This document shows positions 7,065 through 9,959 of a stretch of 9,959 bases of DNA, piece by piece. The translations under genes were made by a program, and so were the position numbers. Source of the DNA: an uncultured Actinomycetes bacterium (GTDB lineage: Bacteria; Actinomycetota; Thermoleophilia; Gaiellales; F1-60-MAGs149); the NCBI GenBank assembly GCA_903847495.1, contig CAINDT010000302.1, positions 1 to 9,959 of the forward strand. Direction: 5' to 3'. Each line of letters opens with the position of its first letter. Position 1 is the first letter of the stretch. The notes below the pieces were generated by a model. That model was not told where the DNA came from. It saw nothing but the letters and a program-made list of their open reading frames with translations, and searched no databases.

Positions 7065-7077
7065 TACCCTGAGCACC
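7065..7077 (+). promoter_or_regulatory. Candidate leaderless promoter of the malic enzyme gene
   Basis: TACCCT (7065-7070) matches TANNNT and ends seven bases before the GTG at 7078, the spacing expected if the transcript begins at the start codon. No Shine-Dalgarno precedes this GTG. No good -35 is visible at 7042-7047. This supports choosing GTG 7078 over the in-frame ATG at 7057 or the GTG at 7036, but only a transcript end map would prove it. Confidence 0.4.
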
Positions 7078-8511
7078 GTGGCGACCCACCATTCCGCGTC
7101 CTACAGCCTCACCATCCGCGCGCTGATTCCGCACGAGCCCGGGCAGTTCGCGCGCGTCGCCGCGGCGATCGGCGACGCCGATGCCATCCTCGGTGCGATC
7201 GACCTCGTGCGCGTGGATCAGGACTCCGTCGTGCGCGACATCAGCGTGCTCTGCGCGAACGAGGAGCACGGTGAGCGCGTCGTCGAGGCGATCGCCGCGA
7301 TTGACGGCATCCGCGTCGTCAACGTGTCGGACCGCACGTTCCTGATGCACAAGGGCGGCAAGATCGAGATGACGCCGAAGGTGCCCATCCGCACGCGTGA
7401 TGACCTGTCGATGGCGTACACGCCCGGCGTCGCGCGCGTCTCGCGCTCGATCGCCGACGAGCCCGACAACGTCTGGAATCTGACGGGCAAGGGCAACACG
7501 ATCGCGGTCGTCACCGATGGCACCGCGGTGCTTGGTCTCGGCGACATCGGGCCTGCTGCCGCGCTACCGGTGATGGAGGGCAAGGCGATGCTCTTCAAGG
7601 AGTTCGCCGGCGTCGACGCCTGGCCGATCTGCCTGGACTCGAAGGATCCCGAGGAGATCATCCGCGCGGTCGAACTGCTCGCCCCCGGGTTCGGCGGTAT
7701 CAACCTCGAGGACATCTCGGCACCGCGCTGCTTCGAGATCGAGCGTCGTCTCGAGGAGGCGCTCGACATCCCGGTCTTCCACGACGATCAGCACGGCACC
7801 GCCATCACGGTGCTCGCGGCGCTGCGCAACGCCCTGCGCGTCGTCGGCAAGGGTATCGGTGAGATCCGCGTTGCCGTGATCGGGACGGGCGCGGCCGGGA
7901 CGGCGGTTACCGACATGCTGCTGGCCGGTGGCGTGACGCACGTGGTCGGCGTCGACGTCGACGGCATTGTGCATCGCGGGCGTTCGGGGATGGACCCGGC
8001 GCTCCAGGCCTACGCCGAGCGCACGAACCCCGAGGGGATCACTGGCGGCGCCGCCGAGGCGCTGCGGGGCGCGGACGTGGTGATCGGCGTCTCCCGCCCC
8101 GGCGTGATCTCCGTCGACATGGTCCGCTCGATGGCGTCCGATCCGATCATCTTCGCGATGGCGAATCCGAATCCGGAGATCGTCCCGGAGGAGGTCGAGG
8201 GCATCGCGGCCGTGATGGCGACCGGACGCAGCGACTACCCGAACCAGATCAACAACGTTCTGGCCTTCCCGGGCATCTTCCGCGGTGCGCTCGACGTTCG
8301 TGCCCGATGCATCACACCCAGCATGAAGCTGGCAGCCGCTGCCGCGATCGCCGACACGATCGGCCTGGACGAGCTGACGCCGGAGTACATCGTGCCGAGC
8401 GTCTTCAATCGCAAGGTGGTCGAGGGCGTCGCGGCCGCCGTAGCCGCGGCCGCGATCGCGGACGGCGTTGCCCGGCGCGGCGTGCCGGAGCCTGAGGCCA
8501 CCCGCAACTAG
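7078..8511 (+). CDS. NAD-type malic enzyme with N-terminal ACT domain
   Basis: Oxidative decarboxylation of malate to pyruvate with reduction of NAD(P), a cytosolic link between the TCA cycle and pyruvate. The 477-residue product has an ACT-like regulatory domain at about 8-85 (YSLTIRALIPHEPGQFARVA, IGAIDLV-like GAIDLV). The malic domain follows: MAYTPGVARVS with Tyr114, VVTDGTAVLGLGDIG, EGKAMLFKEFAGVDAWP with Lys169, NLEDISAP with metal ligands Glu211 and Asp212, and FHDDQHGTA. The Rossmann part has VIGTGAAGTA (267-276) and an Asp in GVDVDG (291-296) at the end of the second strand, which suggests NAD preference. SDYPNQINNVLAFPGIFRGA (385-404) is the usual C-terminal signature. Start chosen at GTG 7078 to match family N-termini and the promoter; GTG 7036 or ATG 7057 would add 14 or 7 residues. 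Divergent from polA and convergent with the protease gene. Confidence 0.93.
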   Translation: MATHHSASYSLTIRALIPHEPGQFARVAAAIGDADAILGAIDLVRVDQDSVVRDISVLCANEEHGERVVEAIAAIDGIRVVNVSDRTFLMHKGGKIEMTPKVPIRTRDDLSMAYTPGVARVSRSIADEPDNVWNLTGKGNTIAVVTDGTAVLGLGDIGPAAALPVMEGKAMLFKEFAGVDAWPICLDSKDPEEIIRAVELLAPGFGGINLEDISAPRCFEIERRLEEALDIPVFHDDQHGTAITVLAALRNALRVVGKGIGEIRVAVIGTGAAGTAVTDMLLAGGVTHVVGVDVDGIVHRGRSGMDPALQAYAERTNPEGITGGAAEALRGADVVIGVSRPGVISVDMVRSMASDPIIFAMANPNPEIVPEEVEGIAAVMATGRSDYPNQINNVLAFPGIFRGALDVRARCITPSMKLAAAAAIADTIGLDELTPEYIVPSVFNRKVVEGVAAAVAAAAIADGVARRGVPEPEATRN

Positions 8512-9959
8512 CCGGCGATGACGGCGCTTGCCGTCGTGCGGCGCGTGATGCCGCCGGGACCGCTGACGGTCACGCGACAGGCGAGCTTTCGCCCGGCCTG
8601 CGTCGAGACAGGCGTATAGATGCGCTCATCGGCACCGGCGATCAGGCGCCCATTGACGAGCCACTGCCGGGTGATGGCGAAGGGGCGCGTACCGCTCCAG
8701 CGGCCGATGTCGCAGCGCACTGCCCGCCCCACGGCGACGGTGCCGTGCAGGTTGATGCCGCTGATCGGTGCGGGCCGGAGCGGCGTCGGCAGTTGGGTCG
8801 GGCCGGCATTCGTGGTCGTGACGCCGTCCGTCGCCACGATGCGAACGTCGACGGCCGTCCCGACGGGCAGGTCCGTGAGGTCGGTGGTGATCGCCTGTGG
8901 CGTCTCGGCGGGTGCTGCGGCCTGCCATGGACGGGCGGCCAATCGCAGCCCCGGACCGGCCTCGGCGCGCCACTGCAGTGGTGCCCCGTGGGCGGCGAGG
9001 GTGAACGTCACGCGCGCCGTGCGGTAGCCCGTCCACGCCACGCGTTGGGTGGCGACGAAGTTCGGTCCGGGGACGCCGACAATCGCGACGGGTGCGCTCT
9101 CGCCGTTCTCGTTGAGCGCCGTGACGCTGACGGTGTACGCCGTGCCGTTCGCCAATCCGGTGAGATCGAGACGCCGGTCGCCGCCGGGCACATCAACGAC
9201 CTGCCCCGTCTCGGCGACGCGCACGCGATAGGACGACGGCAGGGGCGCGTCGGTGCATGGCTTCGTCCAGTGCCAGTCGATCGCAACGGAGCCGTCGCCC
9301 TGTGCGATCGTGACGGCGCTGGGTGCACCGGGCGGGTTGATCGTGGACTCGACCCAGCAGCGGTTGTGCTCCACCAGGGAGTAGACGCCCGGATAGCGCG
9401 CCATCGCGCACCCCGTGCCCCAGGAGACGACGCCGATCAGCACCGCGCCCGGCCCGGGCCGATCGACGAGTGGCCCACCGCTGTCGCCAGCGCAGGCATC
9501 GCGGTTGGGCAGTGACGCGCACACCATGTCCTGCGGGAAGAAGGCCTTGGCGCCGTACGCGTCGACGCACTGCTGCGACGGCTTGACCCGGACCGCGACG
9601 GCACGCAGCTCGCTCGCGCCAGGGCCGAACGAGTCGTTGGAGGCGTTGTACGTGGTCGAGCCCCACCCAGCGACGTGGAGCAAGGTGCCCGTCGCGGGCG
9701 GCTTCGTCGCCTTCGCCAGCGGGATCGCCGGTGCGGCACTGGGCTCCGTCAGGCGGAGGAGCATGAGGTCATCGCGCGGGGCGCCCGGCACGATCTGCTT
9801 GTACAGGGGATGTCGGACCTGTCGCGCGACGCCGATCACCTGCCCCGCTCCGCTCGTCAGTGACGCACTGCCGGTCAGGACGCGGATCTGACCGCTCGGA
9901 TAGAGCCGACAGTGGCCCGCGGTGAGCACCCACTGCGGCGCCACCAGCGAACCGCCGCA
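8508..9959 (-). CDS. Secreted trypsin-like serine protease with Fn3 and Ig-like modules (N-terminus outside window)
   Basis: Probable extracellular S1-family (chymotrypsin fold) protease. 483 codons are visible; signal peptide, propeptide and the mature N-terminus lie past the right edge. The visible part opens at CGGSLVAPQWVLTAGHC with catalytic His16 (TAGHC, where TAAHC is commoner), then RDDLMLLRL with Asp64, and DACAGDSGGP with Ser160. The Asp six residues before the Ser (trypsin Asp189) and SWGTGC...PGVY predict cleavage after Arg/Lys. Cysteines flanking the His loop and the Ser loop are placed for the usual disulfides. The protease domain ends near 205. Residues about 210-295 resemble a fibronectin type III module (LTGLANGTAYTVSVTALNEN), about 300-390 a second, less clear beta module, and 395-483 an Ig-like repeat (GTVAVGRAVRC, RQWLVNGRLIAGAD, YTPVSTQAGRKLACRV). 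Its TAG stop interlocks with that of the malic enzyme gene. Confidence 0.93.
   Translation of the reverse strand, partial: CGGSLVAPQWVLTAGHCRLYPSGQIRVLTGSASLTSGAGQVIGVARQVRHPLYKQIVPGAPRDDLMLLRLTEPSAAPAIPLAKATKPPATGTLLHVAGWGSTTYNASNDSFGPGASELRAVAVRVKPSQQCVDAYGAKAFFPQDMVCASLPNRDACAGDSGGPLVDRPGPGAVLIGVVSWGTGCAMARYPGVYSLVEHNRCWVESTINPPGAPSAVTIAQGDGSVAIDWHWTKPCTDAPLPSSYRVRVAETGQVVDVPGGDRRLDLTGLANGTAYTVSVTALNENGESAPVAIVGVPGPNFVATQRVAWTGYRTARVTFTLAAHGAPLQWRAEAGPGLRLAARPWQAAAPAETPQAITTDLTDLPVGTAVDVRIVATDGVTTTNAGPTQLPTPLRPAPISGINLHGTVAVGRAVRCDIGRWSGTRPFAITRQWLVNGRLIAGADERIYTPVSTQAGRKLACRVTVSGPGGITRRTTASAVIAG
8518..8537. terminator. Hairpin at convergent gene ends
   Basis: GACGGC (8520-8525) and GCCGTC (8530-8535) pair perfectly around a GCTT loop, and the stem can extend by a T-G wobble and an A-T pair. 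It sits six to nine bases beyond the malic enzyme stop codon and inside the last codons (TTASAV) of the convergent protease gene. There is no T run on either side, so as a terminator it would be of the U-less type reported for actinobacteria. It could serve the plus-strand transcript; on the minus strand it precedes the stop codon, where translating ribosomes would disrupt it. Confidence 0.4.

Noticed and set aside
5501..7072. 523-codon plus-strand open frame antisense to polA
   Set aside because: Low-complexity Arg/Asp/Glu/Gln-rich translation with no motif, opposite a complete DNA polymerase I.
7036..7077. Upstream starts of the malic enzyme gene (GTG 7036, ATG 7057)
   Set aside because: They add residues not expected before the ACT domain, have no Shine-Dalgarno, and the 7036 start would leave two bases to the polA start codon. 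Not excluded without transcript data.

Overview
The window is GC-rich, densely coded bacterial DNA with no RNA gene, mobile element, CRISPR array or phage gene that I can see. The order polA, rpsA, coaE on one strand is the order known from actinobacteria such as Mycobacterium. The four-domain S1 protein, fused urease gamma/beta subunit, ACT-fused malic enzyme and probable leaderless starts also fit Actinomycetota. CoaE lacks the extra C-terminal domain of the mycobacterial enzyme, and the secreted protease carries an Ig-like repeat of a kind I associate with Thermoleophilia (Solirubrobacterales/Patulibacter-like). That deeper placement is inference only.

Layout. Positions 1-7033 are one minus-strand block, in transcription order: polA (DNA polymerase I), a 96-base gap with a weak hairpin and inverted repeats, rpsA (ribosomal protein S1), coaE (dephospho-CoA kinase), a membrane-anchored lytic transglycosylase, ureAB (fused urease gamma/beta) and ureC (urease alpha, cut by the left edge). 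From rpsA to ureC the spacing is 9 bases, a 1-base overlap, 4 bases and a 4-base overlap, so these five genes look like one translationally coupled operon. It joins translation, CoA synthesis, wall remodelling and nitrogen release. Divergent from polA, 44 bases away, is an ACT-domain NAD-type malic enzyme (7078-8511, plus strand). It runs into a convergent, secreted trypsin-like protease with Fn3/Ig-like modules (minus strand, cut by the right edge). The two stop codons interlock in a single CTAG.

Most of the window is housekeeping, and I do not see a new defence, mobile or biosynthetic system. The points worth a second look are the divergent urease alpha subunit (Val at the active-site flap Cys position, rebuilt loop after the first nickel ligands), its placement behind rpsA-coaE, the repeat-expanded acidic tail of S1, the inverted repeats in front of rpsA, the paired leaderless-type promoters between polA and the malic enzyme gene, and the hairpin at the interlocked convergent gene ends.
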